Assembly (NCBI RefSeq): GCF_022012395.1
Contig: NZ_JAKLTQ010000004.1
Coordinates: 124,001-188,000 of the forward strand
Source of the DNA: Arthrobacter hankyongi
GTDB taxonomy: Bacteria; Actinomycetota; Actinomycetes; Actinomycetales; Micrococcaceae
Length of the DNA: 64,000 bases
Direction of reading: 5' to 3'
The translations under genes and the position numbers were made by a program. The notes beneath the pieces are model-generated. The model was not told the DNA's origin and made no database searches. It worked only from the letters and a program-made list of their open reading frames with translations. Shown in pieces: positions 27,020-36,250 of the stretch; position 1 is the first letter of the stretch, and every line of letters begins with the position of its first letter.

Positions 27020-28435
27020 TCAGACCCCACCCTGGGCCATCCTGCTGCCCGGCCGCAGGTAGCAGAACCAGGCCAGCACCAGCATCAGGGCGTAGGCGCC
27101 GACGAAGCCGTAGAACGCGCCGTCGTAGCTGCCGGTGGCCGTGTTGGAGGCGTTGAGCACCTGCGGGATGACGAAGCCGCCGTATGCGCCGATGGCCGAG
27201 ATCAGGCCCAGCGCGGCCGAGGACTTGCGCTGGCCGTCGACGCCGCCGCGGTCCGGGCCGGCTTGCTGGCCGCGGATCGCGAAGATGCGCGGGATCATCC
27301 GGTAGGTGGCTCCGTTGCCGAAGCCGCTGGCGGTGAACAGGACCAGGAACAGGACCAGGAAGAGCCAGAAGTTGGCCGCCGGCAGGGTCCACACCACGGC
27401 CAGGGCGATCACGGCCATGACGGCGAAGGAGGCCACCGTCATCCGGGCGCCGCCGAAGCGGTCGGCCAGTTTGCCGCCGAGCGGCCGGGCCAGCGAGCCG
27501 ACCAGCGGGCCGAGGAAGGCCAGGGACAGCGCGGCCGAGCCGACGGCGAAGGCGGAGAAGTCGGGGAAGACGTCCTTGATCAGTTTGGGGAAGACACCGG
27601 AGAAGCCGATGAAGGAGCCGAAGGTGCCGATGTAGAGCAGCGACATGATCCACAGGTGCGGTTCGCGCAGCGCGGCCAGCGAACCGGCGACATCGCCCTT
27701 GGCGTGGGAGAGATTGTGCATGAACCGGCGGGCGCCCCACACGGCAAGCAGGATCAGCGGCACCCAGATCAGCCCGGCCAGCGGCAGGTTCAGGGTGCCG
27801 GCGGCGCCGAGGGTGATGGCCAGCGGCACCACCAACTGGGCGACGGCGGCGCCCAGGTTGCCGCCCGCGGCGTTCAGCCCCAGCGCGTAGCCCTTTTCGG
27901 ACGCCGGGTAGAAGTAGGTGATGTTCGCCATCGAGCTGGCGAAGTTGCCGCCGCCGAAGCCGGCGAGGCCGGCCATCAGCAGCAGCACGCCGAACGGTGT
28001 CTCCGGGTTCGCGGTGCACACGGCCAGGCCGACGGCGGGGATGAGCAGCAGCAGCGCCGAGATGATCGTCCAGTTGCGGCCGCCGAACTTCGGCACCATG
28101 AAGGTGTAGGGGATCCGCAGCGTGGCACCGACCAGGCTCGGCATGGAAATGAGCCAGAAGATCTGGGAGCTGCCCAGGTCGAAACCGGCCGCGGGCAGCT
28201 GGACCGCGACGATGGACCACAGCTGCCAGACCACGAAACCGAGGAACTCGCAGAAGATCGACCACCGCAGGTTCACCCGGGCCATCGCCCGTCCGGTTCC
28301 CTCCCAGAACCCGCGGTCCTCCGGATCCCAGTTGTCGATCCAACGGCCGGGCCGCTGCCGGAGGCGGGCCGGACCGGTCGCGGCCGGTGCGGGCTGCGGG
28401 GCGTGGCTGGTGTGGGTGCTCTGGTCAATGCTCAA
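27020..28435 (-). CDS. narK: NarK/NNP-family nitrate/nitrite transporter
   Basis: A 471-residue MFS protein with 12 hydrophobic segments and the nitrate signature GFGGGNFASSMANITYFYP in TM5; the second signature region is found as GAAGTLNLP..., and NAAGGNLGAAVAQL is also typical. It imports nitrate for the reductase encoded immediately downstream. An approximately 50-residue Pro/Ala-rich N-terminus precedes the first helix. It is first gene of the leftward narK-narB-nasB operon, so the promoter should lie between 28436 and 28600. Confidence 0.93.
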   Translation of the reverse strand: MSIDQSTHTSHAPQPAPAATGPARLRQRPGRWIDNWDPEDRGFWEGTGRAMARVNLRWSIFCEFLGFVVWQLWSIVAVQLPAAGFDLGSSQIFWLISMPSLVGATLRIPYTFMVPKFGGRNWTIISALLLLIPAVGLAVCTANPETPFGVLLLMAGLAGFGGGNFASSMANITYFYPASEKGYALGLNAAGGNLGAAVAQLVVPLAITLGAAGTLNLPLAGLIWVPLILLAVWGARRFMHNLSHAKGDVAGSLAALREPHLWIMSLLYIGTFGSFIGFSGVFPKLIKDVFPDFSAFAVGSAALSLAFLGPLVGSLARPLGGKLADRFGGARMTVASFAVMAVIALAVVWTLPAANFWLFLVLFLVLFTASGFGNGATYRMIPRIFAIRGQQAGPDRGGVDGQRKSSAALGLISAIGAYGGFVIPQVLNASNTATGSYDGAFYGFVGAYALMLVLAWFCYLRPGSRMAQGGV

Positions 28436-28472
28436 CGGAATCCTCCAGGGGTCGGTGGTTCACCCGGTGGAA

Positions 28473-28540
28473 GAAACGTTAGGCAGCGCGTGTTTCGGTT
28501 GTTGCGGCGGCCGGTTACGAATGGATCAATCGTGCATAAC
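28473..28540. promoter_or_regulatory. Putative regulatory region of the nitrate-assimilation operon
   Basis: Two dyads lie upstream of narK: GAAAC-N14-GTTTC (28473-28496) and GGTTACG-N15-CATAACC (28512-28540, one mismatch). Nitrogen control by GlnR or a related factor would be expected here, but neither dyad matches the GlnR consensus well enough for a firm call. Confidence 0.4.
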
Positions 28541-28598
28541 CGCTCCCGGCAGGAGCGGTGAGATGGTGAGGATCCCTAGAGCGGGTTCCGAGGAACCC
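28538..28598 (-). terminator. Hairpin pair downstream of the holin-4-like gene
   Basis: Two perfect stems lie just past the stop of the gene at 28604: GGGTTCC-GA-GGAACCC (28583-28598) and ACCGCTCC-CGGCA-GGAGCGGT (28538-28558). Neither is followed by a T-run on the minus strand. They may terminate transcription weakly or separate this gene from narK. Confidence 0.45.
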
Positions 28599-28603
28599 AC
28601 TCC

Positions 28604-29008
28604 TTAACGGCGTCCGCCGGTGAAGACGCTGGCCACGATCGAGACCACACTGATGATCAGCGCGCCGAGGATGGCGTCCCAGAAGAAGGAATCCACGTCG
28701 AAATGCACCGGCGTGTAGCTGGAGATCCAGGCGGTGAGCATCAGCATGGCGGCATTGATGATGACGGTGAAGATGCCCAGGGTCAGGATGGTCAACGGCA
28801 GGGAGAGGAAAGCGACTACCGGCCTGACGACGGCGTTCACCAGCCCGAAGATCGCGCCAATGAAGATGTAGCCCAGCACCACGGCCACCGTGTGGTTGCC
28901 GCCGGCCACCCCGCCGGCGGCCGAGGCTTCGATTTCGATCCCTGGCAGCAGCCAGGCGGCCACCCAAAGGGCCAGCGCATTGATGAGCACCCGGAGGACG
29001 AAGGTCAT
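28604..29008 (-). CDS. Phage-holin-4-superfamily (PF04020-like) membrane protein
   Basis: A 134-residue protein with four hydrophobic helices. The pattern LRVLINALALWVAAWLLPGI, IFGLVNAVVRPVVAFLSLPLTILTLGIFTVIINAAML is the hallmark of PF04020 proteins (NxxxRP followed by LPL-T-LGIF). This is a common chromosomal bacterial family of unknown function, not a sign of prophage. The start at 29008 (MTFVL) is chosen over an upstream ATG at 29041, which adds a non-hydrophobic Cys/His tail that looks non-coding. It is divergent from hisC with 61 bp between. Confidence 0.82.
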   Translation of the reverse strand: MTFVLRVLINALALWVAAWLLPGIEIEASAAGGVAGGNHTVAVVLGYIFIGAIFGLVNAVVRPVVAFLSLPLTILTLGIFTVIINAAMLMLTAWISSYTPVHFDVDSFFWDAILGALIISVVSIVASVFTGGRR

Positions 29009-29069
29009 GCCTACATGGTGGCATATCGGGTGGACACACACGGTTTTGGCCGCACGTATCCTTTAACGC

Positions 29070-30245
29070 ATGACTTCCACTGAGAACCCCATCAATGAAG
29101 CTGCGGGTCAGGCCGCAGGCACCGAAGCTGGCGCGGCAGTAGACAACGACGTCGAAATCACTCCGCGCAGCGTGCTCGGCCGCCTGCCCAAGTACGCTGC
29201 GGGTAAGCCTCCCGCCGCCATCGAGGGCCTGCAGGCGTACAAGCTGTCCTCCAACGAGAATCCGTTGCCCCCGATCCCGGCCGTGCTCGAGGCGATTAAT
29301 GCCCAGACCGACATCATGCGCTACCCGGACCCGCTGTCCACGGCGCTGCGCACCGAACTGGCGTCCTTCCTGGATGTGCCGGCCGACGACATCGTCACCG
29401 GCGCGGGCAGCCTGGGGGCCCTGGTGCAGATCCTGCAGACCTTTGCCGGCCAGGACGACGACGGCGCCGCCGACGAGGTGGTCTACCCCTGGCGTTCCTT
29501 CGAGGCCTACCCGATCATGGTCGGACTGGCCGGGGCGCGCAGCGTCCAGGTTCCCAACCGGGCGGACGGCAGCCATGATCTGGAGGCGATGGCCGCGGCC
29601 GTCACGGACCGGACCCGGGTCATCCTGCTGTGCACCCCGAACAACCCGACCGGCCCCGCCCTGACCACTGCCCAGGTCGAGGGCTTCCTGGCTTCGGTCC
29701 CGGGCAATGTCATTGTCGTGATCGACGAGGCGTACACGGAATTCGTCCGGGACCCGGAGGTGGTGGACGGGATCGCGATGTACAAGAAGTACCCGAACGT
29801 GGTGGTGCTGCGCACCTTCTCCAAGGCGCACGGCCTGGCCGGCCTTCGGGTGGGCTATTCGGTGTCCAGGCCGGCCATCACGCAGTACCTGCGTGTGGCG
29901 GCGACCCCGTTTGCCGTCTCGAGTATCGCCGAGCATGCGGCGATCACCTCGCTGCGCCACTACGGCCAGGTCAAGGAGCGGGTGCAGAGCCTGGTGGACG
30001 AGCGCGAACGGGTGGTCGCGGGACTGAAGGAACTGGGCTGGAAGATTCCCCAGACGCAGGCGAACTTCGTCTGGCTGCCCTTGGGCGAGAATGCCCAGGT
30101 CTTCGCCGAGTTCGCCGGCAAGGAGGCGCTTTCGGTCCGGGCCTTCGCCGGCGACGGCGTGCGGGTCAGCATCGGCGAGGTCGAGGCGAACACGCGCTTC
30201 CTTCAATTGTGCGCGGCCTACGCGAAGGTGCAGGCGGTCTCCTGA
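29070..30245 (+). CDS. hisC: Histidinol-phosphate / aromatic aminotransferase
   Basis: A 391-residue class II aminotransferase. YKLSSNENPLPP, TPNNPTGP, VIDEAYTEF and the PLP-Lys region TFSKAHGLAGLRVGYSV are those of HisC, which makes histidinol phosphate from imidazole-acetol phosphate. No other his gene is adjacent, and actinobacteria also carry HisC-like aromatic aminotransferases (Pat), so this stand-alone copy may act on phenylalanine or tyrosine. The N-terminal ~25 residues are polar and poorly conserved in style. A hairpin follows 7 bp after the stop. Confidence 0.87.
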   Translation: MTSTENPINEAAGQAAGTEAGAAVDNDVEITPRSVLGRLPKYAAGKPPAAIEGLQAYKLSSNENPLPPIPAVLEAINAQTDIMRYPDPLSTALRTELASFLDVPADDIVTGAGSLGALVQILQTFAGQDDDGAADEVVYPWRSFEAYPIMVGLAGARSVQVPNRADGSHDLEAMAAAVTDRTRVILLCTPNNPTGPALTTAQVEGFLASVPGNVIVVIDEAYTEFVRDPEVVDGIAMYKKYPNVVVLRTFSKAHGLAGLRVGYSVSRPAITQYLRVAATPFAVSSIAEHAAITSLRHYGQVKERVQSLVDERERVVAGLKELGWKIPQTQANFVWLPLGENAQVFAEFAGKEALSVRAFAGDGVRVSIGEVEANTRFLQLCAAYAKVQAVS

Positions 30246-30252
30246 CCGCTGT

Positions 30253-30290
30253 GCCGGCGGAGCAACGCACGGCCGGAACGCTCCGCCGGC
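30253..30290 (+). terminator. Hairpin after hisC
   Basis: An 11-bp perfect stem (GCCGGCGGAGC / GCTCCGCCGGC) with a 16-nt loop lies just past hisC. It lacks a clear T-run, so termination is likely but not certain. Confidence 0.55.
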
Positions 30291-30363
30291 GCTGTCACAT
30301 GGCGCCGGCGGGTCCGCGCTGCCGGTACTCTTGACACGTAACGATTCAGATATATGCCCTAGT

Positions 30364-30377
30364 CGGAATGCATTCCG
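30364..30377. promoter_or_regulatory. Palindromic operator upstream of the 2-oxoacid dehydrogenase operon
   Basis: A perfect 14-bp palindrome, CGGAATGCATTCCG, lies 47 bp before the E1-alpha start and just after a TTGACA hexamer (30331-30336) and an AT-rich TATATG. The position suggests repression or activation of the operon; the regulator is not identified. Confidence 0.6.
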
Positions 30378-30423
30378 GCCGGGGAATATAGCAAGCGCCG
30401 AGCGAAGGCGGGGAGGAGTTCGC

Positions 30424-31608
30424 ATGGGCCCTGAGCATCTGCCCACGACGGAATTTGAGATCGAGGATCCGGGGCAGACCCTGGGCGCCTTGGCCGGGTC
30501 CGGCGAGGAACCGGATATGGTGCAGCTGCTCGATGCCGAGGGCGTGCTCCGCGAGGACCCGGCCTACAGCCGGTATGTGGCGGACCTGGACGGCGAAGCA
30601 CTGCGCGCGCTGTACCGGGACATGTTCATCATCCGCCGTTTCGATATCGAGGCGACGGCCCTGCAGCGCCAGGGAGAGCTCGCGCTGTGGCCCCCGCTGC
30701 AGGGGCAGGAGGCTGCCCAGATCGGTTCGGGCCGTGCTCTTCGGCCGCAGGACTACGCGTTTCCGACCTACCGGGAGCACGGTGTGGCGCTGACCCGCAA
30801 CGTGGACCTGGCTGATCTGCTGCGCCAGTTCCGCGGGATTTCCAACGGCGGCTGGGATCCCAGACAGAACAACTTCCACCTCTACACACTGGTGCTGGCC
30901 GCCCAAACGCTGCATGCCGTCGGCTACGCGATGGGCATCCAGCGCGACGGCGCCGACGCCGTCAGTATCGCCTACTTCGGCGACGGCGCCAGCTCTGAGG
31001 GGGATGTGCACGAGTCGATGGTTTTCGCCGCCTCGAACAATGCCCCCGTGGTGTTCTTCTGCCAGAACAACCACTGGGCCATCTCGGTGCCCACCGAAGT
31101 CCAATCCCGGATTCCGCTGGCCAACCGGGCCAGCGGCTACGGTTTCCCCGGCATCCGGGTGGACGGCAACGATGTGCTTGCCGTCCATGCAGTCACGAAG
31201 TGGGCCCTCGAGCACGCCGCTTCCGGTCAGGGGCCGGTGCTGATCGAGGCTTTCACCTACCGGGTCGGTGCCCATACCACGGCGGACGATCCGACGAAGT
31301 ACCGGGTCACCGCCGAGGAAGACGCCTGGCGGCGCAAGGACCCGCTGCTCCGGCTGGAGAAACACCTGCGCTCCGCCGGTCTCGCCGACGATGCATTCTT
31401 CGCCGCGCTGCAGGTGGAGTCGGACGCTTTTGCCAAGCAGATCCGCAGCGCGGTGCTGGCCATGGAAGGCCCGGCCATGGAGGACAGTTTCAACACCGTC
31501 TACGCCGATCCGCACCCGCTCGTGGCCGAGGAGCTGGCCTGGTTCAAACAGTATGAGGCAGGCTTCGCCGACGCCGAAGCCGGACACACTGCGGGGGAGA
31601 CGCGCTAA
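30424..31608 (+). CDS. bkdA: 2-oxoacid dehydrogenase E1 component, alpha subunit
   Basis: A 394-residue thiamine-diphosphate enzyme subunit. The ThDP/Mg site is GDGASSEGDVHESM ... NN, and the phosphorylation-loop-like region is YRVGAHTTADDPTKYR. This is the E1-alpha of the heteromeric branched-chain 2-oxoacid or pyruvate dehydrogenase type. The ATG at 30424 follows GGGGAGGAG. Its TAA overlaps the E1-beta ATG by one base, and E2 follows. From context and general form (BkdABC in mycobacteria) branched-chain keto acids are the likely substrate, but pyruvate is possible. No E3 gene is in this operon. Confidence 0.87.
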   Translation: MGPEHLPTTEFEIEDPGQTLGALAGSGEEPDMVQLLDAEGVLREDPAYSRYVADLDGEALRALYRDMFIIRRFDIEATALQRQGELALWPPLQGQEAAQIGSGRALRPQDYAFPTYREHGVALTRNVDLADLLRQFRGISNGGWDPRQNNFHLYTLVLAAQTLHAVGYAMGIQRDGADAVSIAYFGDGASSEGDVHESMVFAASNNAPVVFFCQNNHWAISVPTEVQSRIPLANRASGYGFPGIRVDGNDVLAVHAVTKWALEHAASGQGPVLIEAFTYRVGAHTTADDPTKYRVTAEEDAWRRKDPLLRLEKHLRSAGLADDAFFAALQVESDAFAKQIRSAVLAMEGPAMEDSFNTVYADPHPLVAEELAWFKQYEAGFADAEAGHTAGETR

Positions 31609-32582
31609 TGGTGACGATGACTATTGCCAAGGCCATCAACGAGGGCCTACGCGCGGCGCTGGCCGGGGACCCGAAGGTCCTGCTGATGGGCGAGGACATC
31701 GGCAAGCTCGGCGGCGTGTACCGCGTCACCGATGGACTGCAGGCCGACTTCGGCCCGGACCGGGTGGTGGACAGCCCGCTGGCCGAATCCGGCATCGTCG
31801 GTACCGCGATCGGCCTGGCCTTCCGCGGCTACCGGACGGTGTGCGAGATCCAGTTCGACGGCTTCGTATTTCCGGCCTTCAACCAGATCACCACCCAGCT
31901 GGCCAAGATCCATGCCCGCAGTTCCGGGATGTTGAGCGCTCCGGTGGTCATCCGCATCCCCTACGGCGGCGGCATCGGCTCCATCGAGCACCACTCGGAG
32001 TCCCCGGAAGCGCTCTTTGCCCATACCGCGGGGCTGCGCATCATCACCCCCTCGAACCCGCACGACGCCTACTGGATGATCCAGCAGGCCGTGGCCAGCA
32101 ATGACCCGGTGATCGTGTTCGAGCCGAAGCGGCGCTACTGGCTCAAGGGCGAGGTGGACACCGCCAACCCCGGCCTGGACCCGTTTACCGCGCAGGTGCT
32201 GCGTGAAGGGACGGACGCCACGATCGTGGCCTACGGCCCGCTGGTGCCGGTGGCGCTGGCCGCGGCCGAGGCTGCGGCCGAGGAAGGCCGCAGCGTGGAG
32301 GTCATCGACCTGCGCTCGATCAGCCCGATTGACTTCGACACCGTCACGACGTCGGTGCACAAGACCGGACGGCTGGTCGTGGCACACGAGGCCCCGACCT
32401 TCGGCGGCATCGGTGGCGAAATTGCCGCCCGGATCAGCGAACGGGCGTTCCTGAGCCTGGAGGCGCCCGTGATCCGGGTCGGCGGCTTCCACATGCCCTA
32501 CCCGGTGGCCAAGGTGGAGGAGCATTACCTGCCGGACATCGACAAGGTCCTCGAGGCGCTGGACCGCTCGCTGGCCTACTGA
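31608..32582 (+). CDS. bkdB: 2-oxoacid dehydrogenase E1 component, beta subunit
   Basis: A 324-residue transketolase-like subunit pairing with the E1-alpha encoded immediately upstream. MGEDIGKLGGVYRVTDGL at the N-terminus, IRIPYGGGIGSIEHHSESPEALFAH in the middle and the C-terminal transketolase domain (EVIDLRSISPIDFDTV, HEAPTFGGIGGEIAARI) are all typical. The start ATG overlaps the E1-alpha stop. Twenty-one bases separate it from the E2 gene, with AGGAGG before that start. Confidence 0.88.
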   Translation: MVTMTIAKAINEGLRAALAGDPKVLLMGEDIGKLGGVYRVTDGLQADFGPDRVVDSPLAESGIVGTAIGLAFRGYRTVCEIQFDGFVFPAFNQITTQLAKIHARSSGMLSAPVVIRIPYGGGIGSIEHHSESPEALFAHTAGLRIITPSNPHDAYWMIQQAVASNDPVIVFEPKRRYWLKGEVDTANPGLDPFTAQVLREGTDATIVAYGPLVPVALAAAEAAAEEGRSVEVIDLRSISPIDFDTVTTSVHKTGRLVVAHEAPTFGGIGGEIAARISERAFLSLEAPVIRVGGFHMPYPVAKVEEHYLPDIDKVLEALDRSLAY

Positions 32583-32603
32583 GCCGATTCCTAGGAGGAC
32601 ACC

Positions 32604-34112
32604 ATGCCGAACACCCAGATTTTCAAGCTGCCCGACGTCGGCGAAGGCCTGACCGAGGCCGAAATCGTTTCCTGGAAGGTCAAGCCGGGGGACGCTGTGG
32701 CCGTCAACGACGTGCTTGTGGAGATTGAGACCGCCAAATCCCTCGTTGAGCTGCCGAGCCCCTTCGAAGGCGTGGTGGCCGAGCTGCTGGTGCCCGAGGG
32801 GCGTACTGTCGACGTCGGCACGCCCATCATTGCCGTGTCCGCCGCCGGCGCGCCCGGCAAGGCAGCAAAGCCGGCGGGCAAGGCGCCGAAACCGGCCGGC
32901 AAGGCGGCAGCGCCGTCGTCGAACGCGGAGTCCGGCCCCGCCGCCGAGCCGCTGGTCGGCTCCGGGCCGAAGGCCGATGCGGTCAAGCGCCGGCCCCGCC
33001 GGCCGCTGACCCTGCCCTCGCTGCACCTCCCCGGCCGGCCCGCGCCGCAGGCCCCGGCCGCACCCGAGGTCCACCTGCCGGCCCCGCACGGCCAGGCAAC
33101 GCATGTCCCGCCGGCTCCCACCCTCGACGGCGCGACGCCGGTGGCGGACGAGGCCCTGCCCGGCGCCAAGGCACCGCAGCAGCGGGGCGAGACGATGCAG
33201 GCCGCGGTCAGCCGGCTGATCACCCGGGTGCTGGCCAAGCCTCCGGTGCGCAAGGCCGCCAAGGACCTGGGCATCGACCTGGCCGACGTCACGGCCACCG
33301 GCCGCGGCGGCGAGGTCACCAAGCAGGACCTGCTCAGCTACCAGGCCCAGCGCGACGCCGAAGTCGACGCCGCGGAGCAGTTCTGGACGCCGGGCCTCGA
33401 CCCGCAGGCCCGGCGGATCGAACGGATCCCGGTGAAGGGCATCCGCAAGATCACCGCGCAGAACATGGTCAAGTCCGCCTTCAGCGCCCCGCACGTGAGC
33501 ATCTTCGTGGATGTGGACGCCTCCCGCACCATGGAGTTCGTCAAGCGGCTCAAGGCCAGCCGGGACTTCGAGGGCATCAAGGTGTCCCCGCTGCTGATCC
33601 TGGCCAAGGCCGTGATCTGGGCCGCCGCGCGCAACCCGTCCGTGAACGCCACCTGGGCCTCCGGCCCGGACGGTGACGAAATCCTGGTCCACCACTACAT
33701 GAACCTGGGCATCGCGGCGGCCACGCCGCGCGGCCTGCTGGTGCCCAACATCAAGGATGCGCAGAACCTGTCGCTGAAAGAGCTGGCCATGGCGCTGAAC
33801 CAGCTGGCCGCCCGGGCCCGGGAGGGCAAGACGCAGCCGGCCGAGATGCAGGACGGCACCTTGACCATCACCAATATCGGCGCGCTGGGCATCGATACCG
33901 GCACCCCGATCATCAACCCGGGCGAGGTGGCGATCGTGGCCTTCGGCACGATCAAACAGAAGCCCTGGGTGCTGGACGGCGAGGTCATTCCGCGCTGGAT
34001 CACCACGCTGGGCGGTTCCTTCGACCACCGCGTGGTCGACGGCGACCTGTCCGCCCGCTTCATGGCCGACGTCGCCGCCATCATGGAGGAACCCGCCCTG
34101 CTGCTGGATTAG
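32604..34112 (+). CDS. bkdC: Dihydrolipoamide acyltransferase E2 component
   Basis: A 502-residue E2 core. There is one N-terminal lipoyl domain with K45 in [12 protein letters not shown], an Ala/Pro/Lys-rich linker, a peripheral-subunit-binding domain ([30 protein letters not shown], about 212-245) and the catalytic domain with FDHRVVDGD (His near 475). It transfers the acyl group from E1-bound ThDP to CoA. A single lipoyl domain is compatible with branched-chain or pyruvate complexes. It ends the operon; the RraA-like gene follows 85 bp later. Confidence 0.9.
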   Translation: MPNTQIFKLPDVGEGLTEAEIVSWKVKPGDAVAVNDVLVEIETAKSLVELPSPFEGVVAELLVPEGRTVDVGTPIIAVSAAGAPGKAAKPAGKAPKPAGKAAAPSSNAESGPAAEPLVGSGPKADAVKRRPRRPLTLPSLHLPGRPAPQAPAAPEVHLPAPHGQATHVPPAPTLDGATPVADEALPGAKAPQQRGETMQAAVSRLITRVLAKPPVRKAAKDLGIDLADVTATGRGGEVTKQDLLSYQAQRDAEVDAAEQFWTPGLDPQARRIERIPVKGIRKITAQNMVKSAFSAPHVSIFVDVDASRTMEFVKRLKASRDFEGIKVSPLLILAKAVIWAAARNPSVNATWASGPDGDEILVHHYMNLGIAAATPRGLLVPNIKDAQNLSLKELAMALNQLAARAREGKTQPAEMQDGTLTITNIGALGIDTGTPIINPGEVAIVAFGTIKQKPWVLDGEVIPRWITTLGGSFDHRVVDGDLSARFMADVAAIMEEPALLLD

Positions 34113-34197
34113 CTGTTCCTTGCTGTCCGACACGCCGCCGAACGGTGGGAAGGTGCGGCGCGGTAGGCTGGGCTCCGTGGCGAGGAGGAGCCTATCC

Positions 34198-34680
34198 GTG
34201 ACTGAACCCGATGCCCTGACCGCAACGGCCGACCTTTACGACGCGCGCGGTGACGAACTGCAGTCCGTGTGCCTGCAGTTCCAGGACCTGGGCGGCCGGC
34301 AGAGCTTCAGCGGCCCAGTGCGTACCGTGCGCTGCCGCGAGGACAACGGCCTGGTCAAGGCGGTGCTGAATTCGGCCGGCCACGGGGCCGTGCTGGTGGT
34401 GGACGGCGGCGGGCTGCTGACCACCGCGCTGATGGGGGACATGATTGCCGCCGCGGCGGTGGAGAACGGCTGGGCGGGAGTCGTGATCCATGGTGCCGTG
34501 CGTGACCGGACGGCGCTTGCCGGGCTGCCGCTGGGGGTCAAGGCCCTGGGCAGCAATCCGCGCAAGAGCGCCAAGGCCGGCGCCGGCGAAGTGGACGTGG
34601 TGCTTCAGATCGACGGCGTCGTCTTCCGTCCCGGCGCCATGCTCTACGCCGATCCGGACGGCATCCTGGTTGAATACTGA
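34198..34680 (+). CDS. RraA-like protein (RNase E regulator / 4-hydroxy-4-methyl-2-oxoglutarate aldolase family)
   Basis: A 160-residue protein matching the RraA fold and length: TADLYDARGDELQS at the start, GPVRTVRCREDNG, LVVDGGG, NGWAGVVIHGAVRD and the C-terminal GVVFRPGAMLYADPDGILV. The conserved G-x-x-R-D segment (IHGAVRDR) is present as in aldolase members. In actinobacteria a regulator of RNase activity and an aldolase are both possible. GTG 34198 is chosen for AGGAGG-type sites at 34182-34190 and the family's usual length; an in-frame GTG at 34177 is the alternative. Confidence 0.83.
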   Translation: MTEPDALTATADLYDARGDELQSVCLQFQDLGGRQSFSGPVRTVRCREDNGLVKAVLNSAGHGAVLVVDGGGLLTTALMGDMIAAAAVENGWAGVVIHGAVRDRTALAGLPLGVKALGSNPRKSAKAGAGEVDVVLQIDGVVFRPGAMLYADPDGILVEY

Positions 34681-34709
34681 ACGGTATCCGGCCGTGGTTG
34701 ACTAGGACC

Positions 34710-34928
34710 ATGAGCGACTACCGGCCGCAGCGGCCTCCGAGGAACGACGGCGGCCTGCCGCGGATCGACTGGCGCGGCACCTTGTGGGGGACGCTGTGCG
34801 TCCTGCTGCTGAGCTTCGTGCTGGTCTTTATGTTCCCGACCATGAACGGACTGCTGCGGATCATCCTGGTGCTGGCGTTGTATTTCGGCGGCCGGTACGC
34901 CTACGGAAAGTACGTCCGCAAACGCTAG
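34710..34928 (+). CDS. Small membrane protein, hypothetical
   Basis: A 72-residue protein with a polar Arg/Pro-rich N-terminus (about 25 residues), two hydrophobic helices (LWGTLCVLLLSFVLVFMF and LLRIILVLALYFGGRYAY) and a basic KYVRKR end. The ATG at 34710 has AGGA upstream and lies 29 bp after the RraA-like gene, so it is probably co-transcribed. No function is recognised. The TTG at 34698 is an unlikely alternative start. Confidence 0.7.
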   Translation: MSDYRPQRPPRNDGGLPRIDWRGTLWGTLCVLLLSFVLVFMFPTMNGLLRIILVLALYFGGRYAYGKYVRKR

Positions 34929-34957
34929 GAAGCTCCCACGGGCGCTGTGCGTCCGGA

Positions 34958-36229
34958 TCAGATGGCAGCCTGCAGCACCGGCGCCAGCCGGCGGACGCCT
35001 TCGCGGATGCTGTCGGCCGAGACGGCGCTGAACGCCAGCCGGAGCTTGCTGGACGGGCGGTCCGACGGCGAGAACGCGGCGCCGGGGATGAAGACGACCC
35101 CGGCGTCGATCGCCCGGTGCAGCAGGGGATAGGTATCCACGTGCCCGGGCAGCGACACCCAGACGAAGAAGCCGCCGTCGGGTCTGGTCCAGCTGATCCC
35201 TGCCGGCATGAATTCATCGAGCGCGGCCAGCATGGCGGCGCAGCGTTCGGCATACAGTCCGCGGTATGTGGCGATCTGGCCGCGCCAGTCATGCCCGGCC
35301 AGGTAGCCGGAGACCAGCATCTGGTTCAGCGTCGGCGGGCAGAGCGTCACGGATTCGCTGGCCAGGTAGAAGCGCCGCTGCAGGTGGGCAGGCACCAGGG
35401 CCCAGCCGAGGCGCAGGCCCGGGGCGAGGATCTTGGAGAACGACCCCAGGTAGATCACGTCGTCGGGATTCCCGGCACGCAGCGGGCGCATTGGCCGCCC
35501 GTCGAAGCGCAGCAGCCCGTAGGGGTTGTCCTCGAGCACAAGCACGTCGGCCGTCCGGCAGATTTCGACGATCCGCTGCCGCCGCCCGGCCGCCATGGTG
35601 ATCCCCGAGGGATTGTTGAAGCTGGGGATCGTGTAGAGGAACTTGACGTTGGCGCCGGCCGCGCGCAGTTCGGCGATCCGGCGTTCCAGTGCCTCGGGCA
35701 CCAGGCCGTCCTCGTCCGTGGCCACCGGCTCGGCCCGCACCTGGTAGGCCTCGAAAGTGTTCAGTGCGCCCACGTAGGTCGGGTCCTCGCACAGCACCAC
35801 ATCGCCCGGATTGCAGAAGACCTTGCAGGCGATGTCCTGGGCCGACTGCGAACCGACGGTGACGATGACGTTGGCCGGGTCGGCATCCGTGATGCCTTCC
35901 TCGGCCATCACCTCGCAGATCTGCCGGCGCAGCTCAGGTGTGCCTTGGCCGGCGCCGTACTGCAGGGCAACCAGGCCCTGCTCGGTAATCAGCTGGTAGG
36001 CCAGCGCGCCGAGCTTCTCCAGCGGCAGGGACTGCAGGAACGGATTGCCGCCGGCCAGCGAGACCAGGCCGGGACGCATGGAGATGTCGAAAACGTCCCG
36101 TACGGCGGACTGCTTGATGCCGGCTGCACGTTCGGCAAAAAGGTGCGCGTGGCGGCGGGCGGCGACGGCGCGCTCCAGCGCGACCTCGACATCGTCGGCG
36201 GGGACCAAGGGCGTATCCGGAGAAGCCAT
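34958..36229 (-). CDS. PLP-dependent aminotransferase, LysN/2-aminoadipate type (MocR-like domain without HTH)
   Basis: A 423-residue fold-type I aminotransferase. RPGLVSLAGGNPFLQSLPLEKL at the N-terminus, IPSFNNPSGI, LVLEDNPYGLLRFDG and the PLP-Lys motif SFSKILAPGLRLGW match the LysN/aminotransferase-domain group found in MocR regulators, but no GntR HTH precedes it. The substrate is probably an alpha-amino acid, not defined. The start at 36229 (MASPDT) has no clear Shine-Dalgarno; a perfect palindrome lies 22 bp upstream. The gene is downstream of the LuxR-type regulator in the same direction, so involvement in the adjacent peptide locus is possible. Confidence 0.83.
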   Translation of the reverse strand: MASPDTPLVPADDVEVALERAVAARRHAHLFAERAAGIKQSAVRDVFDISMRPGLVSLAGGNPFLQSLPLEKLGALAYQLITEQGLVALQYGAGQGTPELRRQICEVMAEEGITDADPANVIVTVGSQSAQDIACKVFCNPGDVVLCEDPTYVGALNTFEAYQVRAEPVATDEDGLVPEALERRIAELRAAGANVKFLYTIPSFNNPSGITMAAGRRQRIVEICRTADVLVLEDNPYGLLRFDGRPMRPLRAGNPDDVIYLGSFSKILAPGLRLGWALVPAHLQRRFYLASESVTLCPPTLNQMLVSGYLAGHDWRGQIATYRGLYAERCAAMLAALDEFMPAGISWTRPDGGFFVWVSLPGHVDTYPLLHRAIDAGVVFIPGAAFSPSDRPSSKLRLAFSAVSADSIREGVRRLAPVLQAAI

Positions 36230-36250
36230 CCACACAGAATAGCCTGATAG

